The notes under the pieces are model-generated. The model searched no databases. It saw nothing but the letters and a program-made list of their open reading frames with translations, and had not been told where the DNA came from. Source: Gallionellaceae bacterium (lineage in GTDB: Bacteria; Pseudomonadota; Gammaproteobacteria; Burkholderiales; Thiobacillaceae). Taken from it: 64,000 bases of DNA. The stretch is taken from NCBI GenBank assembly GCA_028714735.1, contig JAQTLU010000003.1:62001-126000 (forward strand). The letters are read 5' to 3'. The position numbers and the translations under genes are program-made. Below are positions 31,001 to 40,400 of this stretch, piece by piece; within the stretch, counting starts at the first letter, position 1, and every line of letters begins with the position of its first letter.

Positions 31001-31502
31001 CCCGATGGCCGTGTTGCCGGAGCACATCCTGCGCCCCGAGAAGCAGAACCTGGAGGTGTTCGTCGACGGCGTCGAGAACATCGTGGGGGCGCAGCAACGG
31101 GTGGCCCAGCGTTATCTCGACGACGGCAGCATCGGGGATGCCTGCCCGCCGCTCAAGGCCTTGCTGCACATCATGGCCACCGGTACCTGGCAGGGCATGG
31201 ACGTCCATCATCCGGACATCCGCGCCATGTTCACCCGCGAGGCTCTGCTCGCCTCGGACTGGTATCGCGAACGCCTGGAGGTCAAACAGCAACGGGACAT
31301 TGCCCTCTGGCAACGGCATGTCGCCTACCTGGAGGACTACGCCGCCCGCCCTGGCCACCAGGACCTGGTGGCGCGCTTCGATATCCACAGCCGCCTCGAT
31401 TCGGCAAAGGCCAAGCTGGAACTTGTCCGGAGCGCCGACTATCTGAGCACCCTGCACGGTACACTGGGGGCCGACCCCCTCGCACCGGCACGGGGCATAT
31501 GA
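28041..31502 (+). CDS. Pyrophosphate-type phosphoenolpyruvate carboxykinase
   Basis: The 1153-residue protein closely resembles, block by block from memory, the PPi-dependent PEP carboxykinases of Propionibacterium and Entamoeba, which interconvert PEP + CO2 + Pi and oxaloacetate + PPi. Shared blocks include GVLHNPASDRRTT, GGLPIPGDKK, NLDFVESIFGN, HTGCVILAPHL, VTLIADNYYGYCKKEVKTQ, a P-loop-like SGGGKSEISK (near residue 490), FQRPDDAIHRGYDKQAE, GRRNNPPEPG and KSPSTTGAGTEGALTKG (near 863). It is not the ordinary ATP- or GTP-dependent PEPCK, which is half the length. The start at 28041 has AAGGAA before it. A sigma-54-like element lies upstream. The family name rests on recalled similarity, not on a search. 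Confidence 0.78.
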   Translation: MTVMQHFNLGAAVVNEDESRASIQMYINLKLAASGQPPCQDGRDHAFLLVAEDLLKSYREKSRLLAGYLCPPDRRVQDFLDGYLADTGVAVARLPENTLNLDRDGMAREISLPQNGDVFRNEYVSSYRIRNGVLHNPASDRRTTKGSFHIAEGGLPIPGDKKAVPHKVFANLFREALNPPDDLLTIPYTLDQPQEARMFASLLLRPIVCPEIPGREAEKTMEIRFFAPGSLVSNLDFVESIFGNGGNPFLSSNDAGLDVEHWTGHTGCVILAPHLNRYSKKYLGLPHWDEATEAQRRDGMCWRDEAELYNEGAAFKITARDERGVIVTLIADNYYGYCKKEVKTQISYAANLFGLAEEEHAGGALAFPRHNHGEEYGVDSHTRPAGYTFEEMVERYGALMDVQPEGYAIDKRYPDVVYVPQAVRMDLPSQTISWEKDGLARSIKLHSGKIYVQPSGYKVEMLKHPGAPSWRLVGTDPEGTFCHKPCTVSGGGKSEISKSLNDAVIYGHLFVADLEKDLDQVAAIFERDYRDRFKPGFEYEDREPTRQPLSPKRSLGSVIKLLTHSPIYTEAYNTWLDAIPDRILALAFIIKRMYRPEWGDEWRKQLSVDFINGQPGHELKLGERKLVGSYLRIGFEENNAWRVFKMRQDFIAAEKVQMEDDISASVVVPGDCLDNRSPRSSNLSVKLVKNCERRLFQRPDDAIHRGYDKQAEADMARTDNFLANFEPLTGAVLAEIVEDEVGFGLYTGPMRNILKASHAQGHGYAVSSAHPRLVDGKPSKNPRYLQLRPDVAVPVRRYVAEIGARFNRKVPLGRPVCEPVNAVLVGRRNNPPEPGIRALAVYNPIHYQELPELFMDFVCSLTGKSPSTTGAGTEGALTKGPFNALRPTADMNNALVSFILTGYAGYSTAAGWIGPKVRVNHDISLLVPEIWSRLRPEQQAPAWLIDNGYLEKLDDFEHEGRTIQASRLGYRITERFVHGFLGKIFDTPMAVLPEHILRPEKQNLEVFVDGVENIVGAQQRVAQRYLDDGSIGDACPPLKALLHIMATGTWQGMDVHHPDIRAMFTREALLASDWYRERLEVKQQRDIALWQRHVAYLEDYAARPGHQDLVARFDIHSRLDSAKAKLELVRSADYLSTLHGTLGADPLAPARGI

Positions 31503-31518
31503 ACACCACCAATATGGT

Positions 31519-31524
31519 TATAAT
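31519..31524 (+). promoter_or_regulatory. TATAAT -10 element before fabI
   Basis: A consensus -10 hexamer, 44 bases before the fabI start and 16 bases after the PEPCK stop. No good -35 hexamer lies 16-18 bases upstream (CATATG there), so it may need an activator, or the gene may be read through from upstream. Confidence 0.35.
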
Positions 31525-31562
31525 CGCGGCCAATCGTTGAATTACCCAGGAAGGAATTGAAA

Positions 31563-32357
31563 GTGGGCTTTCTCGCCGGCAAGAAGATACTCATCACCGG
31601 ATTGATCAGTAACCGTTCCATCGCCTACGGTGTCGCCCTGGCCTGCAAGCGCGAGGGCGCCGAGCTGGCCTTCAGCTATCAGGGCGAGCGGGTGAAGGAT
31701 CGGGTCTCGGAATTCGCCGAGAAGGACTTCGGTTCCAAGCTTTGCTTCGACTGCGACGTCTCCAGCGACGAGCAGATCGAGCAACTGTTCAAGGACCTCG
31801 GCCAGCACTGGGATGGTCTCGACGGCATCGTCCACTCCATCGCCTTCGTGCCCAAGCAGGCCCTGAACGGCGACTACCTGGACAACATCAGCCGGGAAAA
31901 TTTCCGCATCGCCCACGACATCTCCAGCTACTCCTTCACCGCCATGGCCAAGGCCGCGCTGCCGATGATGGCAGGCCGCAAGGCCGCGCTGCTGACCATG
32001 ACCTACCTGGGCGCAGTACGCTCGGTGCCGCACTACAACGTCATGGGCGTCGCCAAGGCCAGCCTGGAAGCCAGCGTCTATTACATGGCGGCGGCCCTTG
32101 GCCCCAAGGGCATCCGGGTGAATGGCCTGTCGGCCGGCCCGATCAAGACCCTGGCCGCCAGCGGCATCGCCGACTTCAACAAGTTGCTGGCCTGGGGCGA
32201 GAAGCACTCGCCGCTGCGCCGCAACGTGACCATCGAGGAAGTCGGCAACGTCGCCGCCTTCATGCTCTCCGACCTGGCCTCCGGCATGACCGGCGAGATC
32301 ACCTACGTCGATTCCGGCTTCAACAGCACGGCCGGCCTGGCGGTCGACCCGGACTGA
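31563..32357 (+). CDS. fabI: Enoyl-ACP reductase FabI
   Basis: NADH-dependent last step of the fatty-acid elongation cycle and the target of triclosan. The 264 residues are a Rossmann-fold SDR variant: [18 protein letters not shown] (cofactor site), HSIAFVPK, and the catalytic Y-x6-K type segment in [20 protein letters not shown] choose the GTG start at 31563, eight bases after an AGGAAGG site; it gives the usual [10 protein letters not shown] beginning. A TTG at 31557 is too close to that site. Confidence 0.96.
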   Translation: MGFLAGKKILITGLISNRSIAYGVALACKREGAELAFSYQGERVKDRVSEFAEKDFGSKLCFDCDVSSDEQIEQLFKDLGQHWDGLDGIVHSIAFVPKQALNGDYLDNISRENFRIAHDISSYSFTAMAKAALPMMAGRKAALLTMTYLGAVRSVPHYNVMGVAKASLEASVYYMAAALGPKGIRVNGLSAGPIKTLAASGIADFNKLLAWGEKHSPLRRNVTIEEVGNVAAFMLSDLASGMTGEITYVDSGFNSTAGLAVDPD

Positions 32358-32383
32358 CAGCCAGCAGGCTACGAGGAGTACAG

Positions 32384-32413
32384 AACGGCTGGAGCAATCC
32401 GGCCGTTTTATTG
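32384..32413 (+). terminator. Intrinsic terminator after fabI
   Basis: Nine-base stem AACGGCTGG / CCGGCCGTT with one G-T pair around an AGCAAT loop, followed by TTATTGTGT. The T tract is short, so strength is uncertain. Confidence 0.6.
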
Positions 32414-32463
32414 TGTGTCCACCCGGTTCGGCCTAGCTGATCCTTATTTTTTTGTCCAAGGCC

Positions 32464-33240
32464 ATGGTCGCCGACCTTATTTCAGCCCTCAACCGCTACT
32501 TCGAACTGGTCCATGCCAGCAACGACGAACTGCGCATGCAGGTCTACCGGCTGCGTTACCAGGTCTACGTATTGGAGACCGGCTTTGAACCGCGGGACAA
32601 TTGCCGTGCCGGCATCGACCGGGATGGCAGCCCTTTTCTCTGGGAAGAGGACGAGTTCGACCGGCGTTCCGACCATTACCTGTTGCGCCACCGTGCCACC
32701 GGCCTCTATGCCGCGACCGCCCGTCTGATCCTGCCCTACCCGGAGGACGGCTCCGAACCCTTCCCCATCGAGGCCCATTGCGACCTTGAGCAACCGGTTA
32801 CGGATAAAGCGATCCGGTCGAGACTGGGCGAGATATCCCGCTTCGCCGTCTCCAAGGCCTTCAAGAAGCGGATTGGCGAAGCCGGCACCCTGGCTGGCGT
32901 GACGGAAGATGTGGAGCGCTACTTCGAGGAAGGCGAGCGCCGGGTGCTGCCGCACCTGTCCCTGGGCTTGTTCGCGGCCGTGATGCGCATGGTCCATGCC
33001 CACGACATCAGCCACGGCTATGCGGTGATGGAACCGGCGCTCAAGCGTCTGCTCGGGCGTTTCGGCGTGGTCTTCGAGCAGATCGGCCCGGAGGCGAACT
33101 ACCATGGCCAGCGCGTGCCCTGCCTGATCACGGCCGGGGATGCGCTGGCGCACATCAAGACGGCGGCCCCGCCGGTCTGGGACCTGATTACCGACAGTGG
33201 CAAGCTGTTGGCCGAGCACGACATGGAGTCCATAATCTGA
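32464..33240 (+). CDS. PEP-CTERM/exosortase-associated acyltransferase (autoinducer-synthase-like)
   Basis: A 258-residue protein of the GNAT-like family that accompanies PEP-CTERM/exosortase systems and is related to acyl-homoserine lactone synthases. Conserved residues are in VYRLRYQVYVLETGFEP (substrate region), EEDEFDRRSDHYLLRHR and GEISRFAVSKAFKKR, followed by SLGLFAAVMRMVHAHDI. The first ATG is at 32464; a TTG at 32452 is possible. The acceptor molecule is not known, and N-acyl amino acids have been proposed for relatives. No exosortase or PEP-CTERM protein is seen in the window, so the partner genes must lie elsewhere. Confidence 0.75.
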   Translation: MVADLISALNRYFELVHASNDELRMQVYRLRYQVYVLETGFEPRDNCRAGIDRDGSPFLWEEDEFDRRSDHYLLRHRATGLYAATARLILPYPEDGSEPFPIEAHCDLEQPVTDKAIRSRLGEISRFAVSKAFKKRIGEAGTLAGVTEDVERYFEEGERRVLPHLSLGLFAAVMRMVHAHDISHGYAVMEPALKRLLGRFGVVFEQIGPEANYHGQRVPCLITAGDALAHIKTAAPPVWDLITDSGKLLAEHDMESII

Positions 33241-33275
33241 CCGCCCCGCGGTGGGCAGTTTTTCGATAGCCTTTC

Positions 33276-34613
33276 ATGAGCCTGATAGACGATAAATCCA
33301 TATTTACCGCAATGAAGCAGAACGGTCCGTTTGCGGTTACCGACGGTTTTACTTTGGGCCGGCCTTTTTCCAGGCAAACGCGGGCCTGGGCCAGGCAGTT
33401 TGGCGATGACCGGCTGCTGGTCACCAAGTACCGGGTGGTCCGGGCCCAGATCTTCGATTTCCTGCAGATCGAGGATTTCCAGGAAATCCCCCGGCTGCTT
33501 GCGGATGCAAACGCGCGCGCACGGCGCAGCGAGCAGGCGTGCCTGCTGCTAGGCAACCAGTTCGGCATTGCCGGCAGCACGTCTGAAATCCGCAGCAAGA
33601 TCAAGGAGTACGCGCAAACCGCCGATGCCGTCATCAACCAGTTGCGGACCAAGCTGTTGGCCCCGTATGCCTCGCATATCGAGACCAGCAACGAGATCGA
33701 GACCACGCACGATCCGGTGGATCTACTGCTGCGCGTATTCGATGACCGCTTTCATATGAAGACCCGCTTCGAGGCCAAACGCAAACTGGTGTTGATGAAC
33801 CTGGCGGGTTCCATCGACCAGCGCGAGCGGGAAACGGATATCGAGAACAAGTTCTACACCTTTCTCGAGTTTCTCAACCGCAACGTCTGGAGTCCGCAAC
33901 TCAAGATCGGCCAGTTGGAGACGGCCTACCTGCTGAGCCGGCATGATCCGGACGATTTCCGCTGCCTGGATGTGAAGGTGGTCGATGCCGCCAGCCGCGC
34001 ACACCTGAAGGATCTGGCTGAGGGTGAAAAACTGACGCTCCTGAAGCGGCGCGTCTTCCAGGATGGCGGTCACGACATTCCGGTCTACGTCAGCGTGCGC
34101 AAGAAGGACTCGGCCGCCAAAGTGCTCAAACTGCTGCGCAAGAACGAAAAGAACCCGGCGGTGGCGGTGGACGACGAACTGGGCCTGATGGCGGTGCTGG
34201 ACAGCATCAGCGATGTCAAACGCTTCGTACGGCATATGACCCGATCTGCCATCAAGAGCGGCTCGCTGATGACCCTGGAGGATATCTCCGACACCCTGAC
34301 CGGTGGCTATTACCATTCGGACACCATCGGCAGCAGCAGCCAGACGCCGATGCTCAAGTTCTTCGCACGGATGGGCGGGATGCGCGTGGAATTGATCATT
34401 CACACCAACCAGTCCTACCTTAACTACCGCTTTCAGCGGGACATCGCCCACGATGAATATGAGGTAAAACGCATCTTCGATTCGGGCGTCGCCGAATTTC
34501 TCTTTCCGGGCGATATCTACAACCTCGACATGGAACAGATCCGCCAGACCTTGCTGGATAAATTTCGCCGGCAGATCGAGGATTCAGGGCGCCTGCACGA
34601 AAACATAGGTTGA
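33276..34613 (+). CDS. Unrecognised 445-residue cytoplasmic protein
   Basis: I do not recognise the family. There is no signal peptide or membrane span. The protein is mostly helical and charged, with blocks FSRQTRAWARQFGDDRLLVTKYR near the start, a middle region (TRFEAKRKLVLMNLAGSIDQ) and a better-ordered C-terminal part (ARMGGMRVELIIHTNQSYLN, AHDEYEVKRIFDSGVAEFLF). The C-terminal part alternates hydrophobic strands and helices, as a small alpha/beta domain would. It begins 36 bases after the acyltransferase stop and could be in the same transcript. It is followed by a convergent TlpA-like gene. Confidence 0.6.
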   Translation: MSLIDDKSIFTAMKQNGPFAVTDGFTLGRPFSRQTRAWARQFGDDRLLVTKYRVVRAQIFDFLQIEDFQEIPRLLADANARARRSEQACLLLGNQFGIAGSTSEIRSKIKEYAQTADAVINQLRTKLLAPYASHIETSNEIETTHDPVDLLLRVFDDRFHMKTRFEAKRKLVLMNLAGSIDQRERETDIENKFYTFLEFLNRNVWSPQLKIGQLETAYLLSRHDPDDFRCLDVKVVDAASRAHLKDLAEGEKLTLLKRRVFQDGGHDIPVYVSVRKKDSAAKVLKLLRKNEKNPAVAVDDELGLMAVLDSISDVKRFVRHMTRSAIKSGSLMTLEDISDTLTGGYYHSDTIGSSSQTPMLKFFARMGGMRVELIIHTNQSYLNYRFQRDIAHDEYEVKRIFDSGVAEFLFPGDIYNLDMEQIRQTLLDKFRRQIEDSGRLHENIG

Positions 34614-34647
34614 GCCTGCCAACCCGGATTTCAGCGCCTTCCCCGCG

Positions 34648-35166
34648 TCAGGAACGTTCCGCCCACCATAGGCGCAGGCGCATCCCCAGTTCGCTGGTAT
34701 AGCCGGTCGAGACCGACCTTATCGTGCCGTCGCGGTCGATCACCACAAAGGCCGGCACGCCCTTGAGGCCATACGAGGCGGCAATATGCCCAGCGGGGTC
34801 GACCAGGGTCGGCCAGTCCAGGCCTTTCTTCCTGAGATGGCCGACTACCTGTTCGGCCGTACCGGACTGCATGGCCACGGTCATTACCGGCCAGTCCGCC
34901 AGCACCGAGGTCACGCTGCCCTCCTCCGTCGAGCAGATCGGACACCACTCGGCCCAGAAATGCAGCGCGACCGGTTGGTCGGGATGGCTGGTTCGCCAGG
35001 TCTTCAGGTCGAATGTCTGCCCGTCGGCCAGGATGCCGGCAGTGGCCGGCGCCGGCCCCTTGGGCACGTCGCGCTGCTGCCAGGCCTGGATGGCCAGGAA
35101 TACGGCAAGCAGGATGACCGCATCCCACAGCCAGCGTTTCAGGCTGGCCCGGGACGGCCGTCTCAT
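34648..35166 (-). CDS. TlpA/ScsD-like membrane-anchored thioredoxin
   Basis: A 172-residue protein with a short basic N-terminus, one hydrophobic anchor (WDAVILLAVFLAIQAW), and a periplasmic thioredoxin fold. The active site is WCPIC in HFWAEWCPICSTEEGS, and the cis-proline loop is KGVPAFVVIDRDG. It resembles protein disulfide oxidoreductases of the ScsD/TlpA group that reduce or oxidise periplasmic cysteines. The ATG at 35166 and a GTG two codons earlier are both possible. It is the last gene of chromosomal character before the accessory island. Confidence 0.83.
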   Translation of the reverse strand: MRRPSRASLKRWLWDAVILLAVFLAIQAWQQRDVPKGPAPATAGILADGQTFDLKTWRTSHPDQPVALHFWAEWCPICSTEEGSVTSVLADWPVMTVAMQSGTAEQVVGHLRKKGLDWPTLVDPAGHIAASYGLKGVPAFVVIDRDGTIRSVSTGYTSELGMRLRLWWAERS

Positions 35167-35398
35167 TCCCACTCAATCATCAACAGATCACGCAAACCCG
35201 CGTGGTTAAAGGGATTGGCTGTGATCAACATAGTGACATACCGTCGCTTTTACCGTCAGAAGCGCGCATCTTTTGCTGGCGCGGGAGATGGAGCGATTTG
35301 CGGGGCGGCGACTCTGGCAACGCCATTGTCAATCACCGTCAAGGATACCAATTTGAAGTCCCAGGTGGGAAGCTCAATCTCTTGCCCCATGGCATGAG

Positions 35399-37372
35399 TC
35401 ATCCCTGCTTTGGCTCGGACAACGCGAGCGGGGCCTGCGTTGCAGTCTGCATGACCTTCGCCGACAGGTCCGCGCCTGACACGTCTTCGTACCGAGCCGG
35501 GATACGCTCCTTGAGTCGAAAGAGTCGTTGATGGGCAGTCCGCGTGAGTTGGCCATAGGTGGTGGCGACCACACGGCCTCGAAGCACACCCTCCTCCCTA
35601 AGCTCCTTCTCTTTCGTGATCTTCGACGCGATCTCGTACCCGACGACGAATGCCCGGAACATTGGCGTCCCATCCAACGCACCACTGGACAGGAAATCCT
35701 GTACGTAGCCATCGGCCTGGGTCATCTCGTCGCGGCCAATCGCTGACTTACCCTTCTTGAGTTCGATGATTAAGACGTTCTGGATGCGGGTGAGACTGGC
35801 GTCTGCGGGATCGAAGCCTTCGGTCCCGACGATCGAACAAGTCGCATCGGCCAACACCATAATGTCCGGCCGCTGTTTATGGTTGACGAAGGCCTGCGTA
35901 GATACTCGCTTTTTGAAGACCTTCTCAGCCGCCGTCCGCAAGCTCACATTCGAGGCGTATTCGCTGCTGTCGAATTCTGGACCGAAGAGCCACCTAGCCT
36001 GTGTCACCAATGGGTGAAGGGTGTGCAGTTCATCGGTCGCCTCGTCTCCGCAGAGCTTCTCGATCGCGGCAAGCACCGCCAGCCGGTGGTCGATCTCGTC
36101 AAGAACCGAAAGAGCATCGCGCACCGTCCATTGGCCCAACAGACGATCCAGGCCTTCTATGTCCGATTCATCCAGCTTTGTAAGCTTTTCAAGCAAGGCC
36201 GCCCCACCCCTAGCCCTTTCCAAGTTGATCACCGCCTGCACTGCAACGGAGAGGACGTCTTGAGAAACCGTTGGCATCGACTTCGCTAACTCGCGGGCAA
36301 AAGTTGCGACTTCCGCTCTCCCAAGTTGCGAGAGTTCCTTGAACTGCTCCTTATTGCGAACCAGCGCCTCCTCCGAACTCTCCTCCACCAACGTTGATGA
36401 GAGGGAGGAAAAAACTCGCTGCGCGTACTGCCGCACGGCTTCAAACAAGGCGGTTGTCTTGGGACCCACCTTGAAGCGGGACCAATCCGACTCGACCTCG
36501 GCCATCCAACCATCGTCAGTCTTGACCACGATTGAGTAACGCTTGGCAAAGCGCGCGCGGCCGTCGATCACAGCCTCGGTTCCCACGACCCAGCCAGGGG
36601 TTCCCACAAGCCGACCGTTCACCCAGAAGGCGATGCCTTGATAGAGCGTGGACTTGCCCGCACGGGTTGAGTCCACAACGTAGGCCTCAGCGGAAGGGCA
36701 ACCCTCGATTGCCAAATCCGCCCTCTCGATCAACCCTGTCTGATCGGCCAGCGACACCGACTGACCGTTGACCCGCACCACGAATTGCGGATCATGCAGG
36801 AACCGCGCCGACAGGATTTCTCGAATCTTGTCCGGGTCGGGCAGGTGGCGCTCCACCACCACAGAGAGCAATGTGCCATGCCCTTGACGGAGGAACGAGG
36901 TTTCTTTCTCGATGCGGAATGGGGTCTCTTGGCTTTGCGTTCCGATCTTGAAACCCGCACCCTTGCCTTCGCGCCAAGTCTCCACAGAATACTGGCTCGC
37001 GAAGCACAGTAGCCCGTGCCGGCCAACCCCGTTTCGGCCATAGGCCCTGCGGCGCCAATCCCTGCGCTCGGCCGGAAACTCTACGTTCGGCCCCTGGTGC
37101 TTGATGCGGTCGTAGCCCAGCCTCATCCAGCGGCCCTTAAACTGGGCTGCACTCATGCCGTGTCCATCGTCCTTCACGGTCAGGGCTAGCTCGCGGGACG
37201 GCGGGATAGTCAGGTCCACAAGCGAGGCCCCGGCATCCCAAGCGTTGGCCACGAGTTCCGTGAGCGCGACTTCCGGATCGTGCGCGATGCGCCCAAGCGT
37301 GCGCACCAAATAGTCCTCTTCAAAGAACGATGCCGTGGCAGTGTCCGTCCCTCTTCTTGGCCTAGCCATCAT
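35399..37372 (-). CDS. GHKL-family ATPase fused to PD-(D/E)XK-like nuclease domain
   Basis: A 657-residue protein. The N-terminal third has a Bergerat (GHKL) ATP-binding fold: N box ELVANAWDA (near residue 40), DDGHGM (near 70) and GRNGVGRHG (near 113), like the MORC and HSP90-type ATPases. The middle is helical. The C-terminal part has RPDIMVLAD (near 502) and NVLIIELKKGKSAIG (near 537), followed by a conserved-looking Q and Y in TQADGYVQDF. This D...ELK pattern is that of PD-(D/E)XK nucleases of the Shedu/DUF4263 kind. It follows the PHP-SMC gene by 67 bases in the same direction, so the two probably act together. Either of two adjacent ATG codons may be the start. Confidence 0.72.
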   Translation of the reverse strand: MMARPRRGTDTATASFFEEDYLVRTLGRIAHDPEVALTELVANAWDAGASLVDLTIPPSRELALTVKDDGHGMSAAQFKGRWMRLGYDRIKHQGPNVEFPAERRDWRRRAYGRNGVGRHGLLCFASQYSVETWREGKGAGFKIGTQSQETPFRIEKETSFLRQGHGTLLSVVVERHLPDPDKIREILSARFLHDPQFVVRVNGQSVSLADQTGLIERADLAIEGCPSAEAYVVDSTRAGKSTLYQGIAFWVNGRLVGTPGWVVGTEAVIDGRARFAKRYSIVVKTDDGWMAEVESDWSRFKVGPKTTALFEAVRQYAQRVFSSLSSTLVEESSEEALVRNKEQFKELSQLGRAEVATFARELAKSMPTVSQDVLSVAVQAVINLERARGGAALLEKLTKLDESDIEGLDRLLGQWTVRDALSVLDEIDHRLAVLAAIEKLCGDEATDELHTLHPLVTQARWLFGPEFDSSEYASNVSLRTAAEKVFKKRVSTQAFVNHKQRPDIMVLADATCSIVGTEGFDPADASLTRIQNVLIIELKKGKSAIGRDEMTQADGYVQDFLSSGALDGTPMFRAFVVGYEIASKITKEKELREEGVLRGRVVATTYGQLTRTAHQRLFRLKERIPARYEDVSGADLSAKVMQTATQAPLALSEPKQG

Positions 37373-37439
37373 TTCTTCCCCTGTTCGTTATTTTTCGGCA
37401 GCGCGCCGTGCCTCAGTCCTTCGTTCATCTGAAACGCGG

Positions 37440-40400
37440 TCACTGCAGCCGATACTTCGATTGCCTGTTCTTGAATGCAGGCTCGGTACCTTCGAGAATC
37501 TGGACAACCCTGTTCTTGATCTCCGGCTGTTCGATCGCGCCCGCTTCATACTCAAACCGAACGCCCTCTGTGTTGCGGAAGGCATAGATGATTTGCTCGG
37601 CATCGCACACCACCGCTAGGTTCGGGTTGTGTGTAACCATGATGACCTGACGCCGCTCCTTTGCCTTCTTGATGCACTTGACCAGGATCTTGTAGATGGT
37701 CTGATTGTCGAGGTTCTCCTCCGGCTGGTCGATCACGATCGGGATGTCGTCTTTGTCAACCAAGAGGTAGAAGACCAGCAGCAAAAGCCCGCGCTCGCCA
37801 GGCGAAAGCTGGCCGATGTCCTGGCCACCGTAGGTCAGTGAGTAGCGGGGAGAGAGGTATTCGAGGCCAAAGATGTAATCAAGGACTTCGGTCGCCTCTA
37901 CGCCCTTGCGAAGCTGATCGGCCAGGCGCGTCTCTCGGCCTTCCTGCCCTTCGCGCTGATCGGACCGCATGGCCTGATCGATCTTCTCGGCAAAGGCGAG
38001 GGCGTCGCCCGGCTCTACGAAACTCGCCTCTTGTAGCATGCGCCGAAGCAACTGATTGCTCTCATCTATGCCTGAGAACGTTCCCCGGATTTGGCGATTA
38101 AGCTTTCCAAGGAACTGGTCTAGGAAGCCAGCCTCCTCGATGCGAACGTGGAATTCTAGAGGAAGGTTCATGTCCATCTGGCCAGCCGACCTAACAAACG
38201 CCTGGACAGGCAGGTAGAGCCGCTGAAACTCATCGACCATGCTACGTATCAGCCCGTGGATATCCTTGGAGAGGTCGGCCCGTTGCACCTTGAGTCTACG
38301 CAGCCGATCAGGCAGCGCGGCAAGCGATCCAATCTCAGATTCCAAACAGGCGATGGTTCCCTGCTTGTCGGCCGGCCCCATGATCTCGGCCTTCGATTTC
38401 TCCCACTTGGCCAGTTCCTCCTTGTAGAGCACGAAGAGGCGCTGGCGCTCACCGAGTTTGCTCTTGGCATCGGCGATGGAGGCGGAGATCTCCTCGCGCT
38501 TCTTCAAGAGGCTGCCGGGCTCTGCGCTTTGAAGCTTCCCGTCGATTACGTCGATCTCAGCCTGCATCGCCATGGCAACCTCATCGACAGGCTTGGCGTC
38601 GATCCGGACCTCGAACAGTGAGGTGATGGGAAGCTCGACCCCAAGCTCACCCAACATCTGCTTCAACTCGCCTTCGAATGCGTCGCTTTGCTTCTTCTGG
38701 TTGGCCAAGGACTGCGCGATGCGCCGCGCGACCGCTTGCCTCTTAGCCGCAGTGGACTTCGCCTCCCGGAGGCCCGCTTCCTCCTTGCCGACAGCCTGGA
38801 GTTGCTGCTCCAGGCCATCGATCTTGGCTGCTGCCTGCTTGGACTCCTCCAAAGCCTCCGGTGAAGCGTTCGGGTCTTCGACCTGCTTGGGCATGGACTC
38901 CCCGAGGGATGCGAGTTCTGCCCTCTTTGCCACAAGCCGCTCCTCCAAGCCTTTCTTGAACTCGGGGATAAGCCGGGCGTCGGCGCCAACGATCTCGGTA
39001 TTGACCGCCGAGATTCGAGCGCGCAGCGCCTCCACGGCCTTGTTGATCTCGGCCACCTTGAATTTCAGCAGTGCATCCATCGACGGCTGGCCGAGTTGGT
39101 CCTCGGCGGGCACATGAGAGTAGATGATCTTGCGCAGCTCTGCGTCGAAGGTCGCTGAGCCACCCGCACCTAGCTCATTGCACAGCGTCTCAAGGTAGCT
39201 CTGCGGCAGATACTTCACTCGCTCCACACTGCTGGGCTCAGGGTCCTTGTCCAGATCCCGCGGAGTCTCCGAACCGTCGCGCCAGGCCAAGGTCCCCACG
39301 AAATGCTGCGCGAACTTCGCTCGGGGATCCCGGAAGCGCGCATCGTTCAAGAACGAGAAGCTACGATGGTTCTTGGTGCCGCCGGCCAAGGCAATGATGT
39401 CAGCGAGCGCACTCTTGCCGCTCCCCTTATTCCCGATGATTGCCACCAAGTCCGGATTGAGAGGCAGCTCCATGTCGAACCATGTGCCTTCGAGCTTTGA
39501 ACTCTCCTTCTTGGCAACCTTGACCGAGCGGATGAACTTCGTCCGGTTAAGCTCGACATGCTGTCGCTTGGGCGGATTGTCACCAACGAAGACGCGATCC
39601 TCGAACTCCTCGATGGCCTGCAAGAGGCCTTTGAAGGTGCAATCCGCCTTGATCCAAGTGAAGCAGTTGCCGATGCGGTCCTTGTCAGGCGATGCGCTCA
39701 ACCAATGGGCATCGGAGCAGTCAAGCAGATTGGCATTGACGCCGGCTTCGCGCAGCTTGACCTTGGCCTTGGCGTGATCCTCGGGCGATTCGGCAGCAGT
39801 GAAGACTAGATCGGCGCTGTTGATGAGCGTTTTCTTCTCCGCGATCGAGTGGTCATCCCATTTCAGGTTCTCCCACTCCGTCTTGCCGACCGCGACGACG
39901 AACTTCCCCTTGAGGGCATCGTTTTCCAAGGCCTTGCGCAGTCCATCCGCGCTCACGTTGAGGTTATTGAAGCCCTCGACGAGCGGACTCCCATACTCCG
40001 CCCGCTTGTCTGTAGGGACCGAGTCGATGATGGCCGCGCCCAGAGCTTCAATGCTTTGCCTTGAGATCACGGAGTTCCATTTGCCTTCGCCAGTCGTCCC
40101 CGGAAGAAGACGGTAACTTGGGGCGATTGCCGAAATGAACTGCTGGCGGATGAATTCCGAGTCGACCTGATCGAATATGACGTGGATATTGATCCTGCTC
40201 CAGCTCGACGGAGCGTTTCCGTTCTTACCGCCTTGAACCACGCCACCGAATTTGTCAAGCCGCAACTCGACCACCGGCAATATCAAATCGATGTTCTTCA
40301 GCCTTCCCTGCTCCTGCTTCGCCTTCAGGACTCTCTCGTAGCCATCGACAAGCACGTAGTCATTGATACCAATAACCTTAAATTCCTCTGGCAGGTTCTC

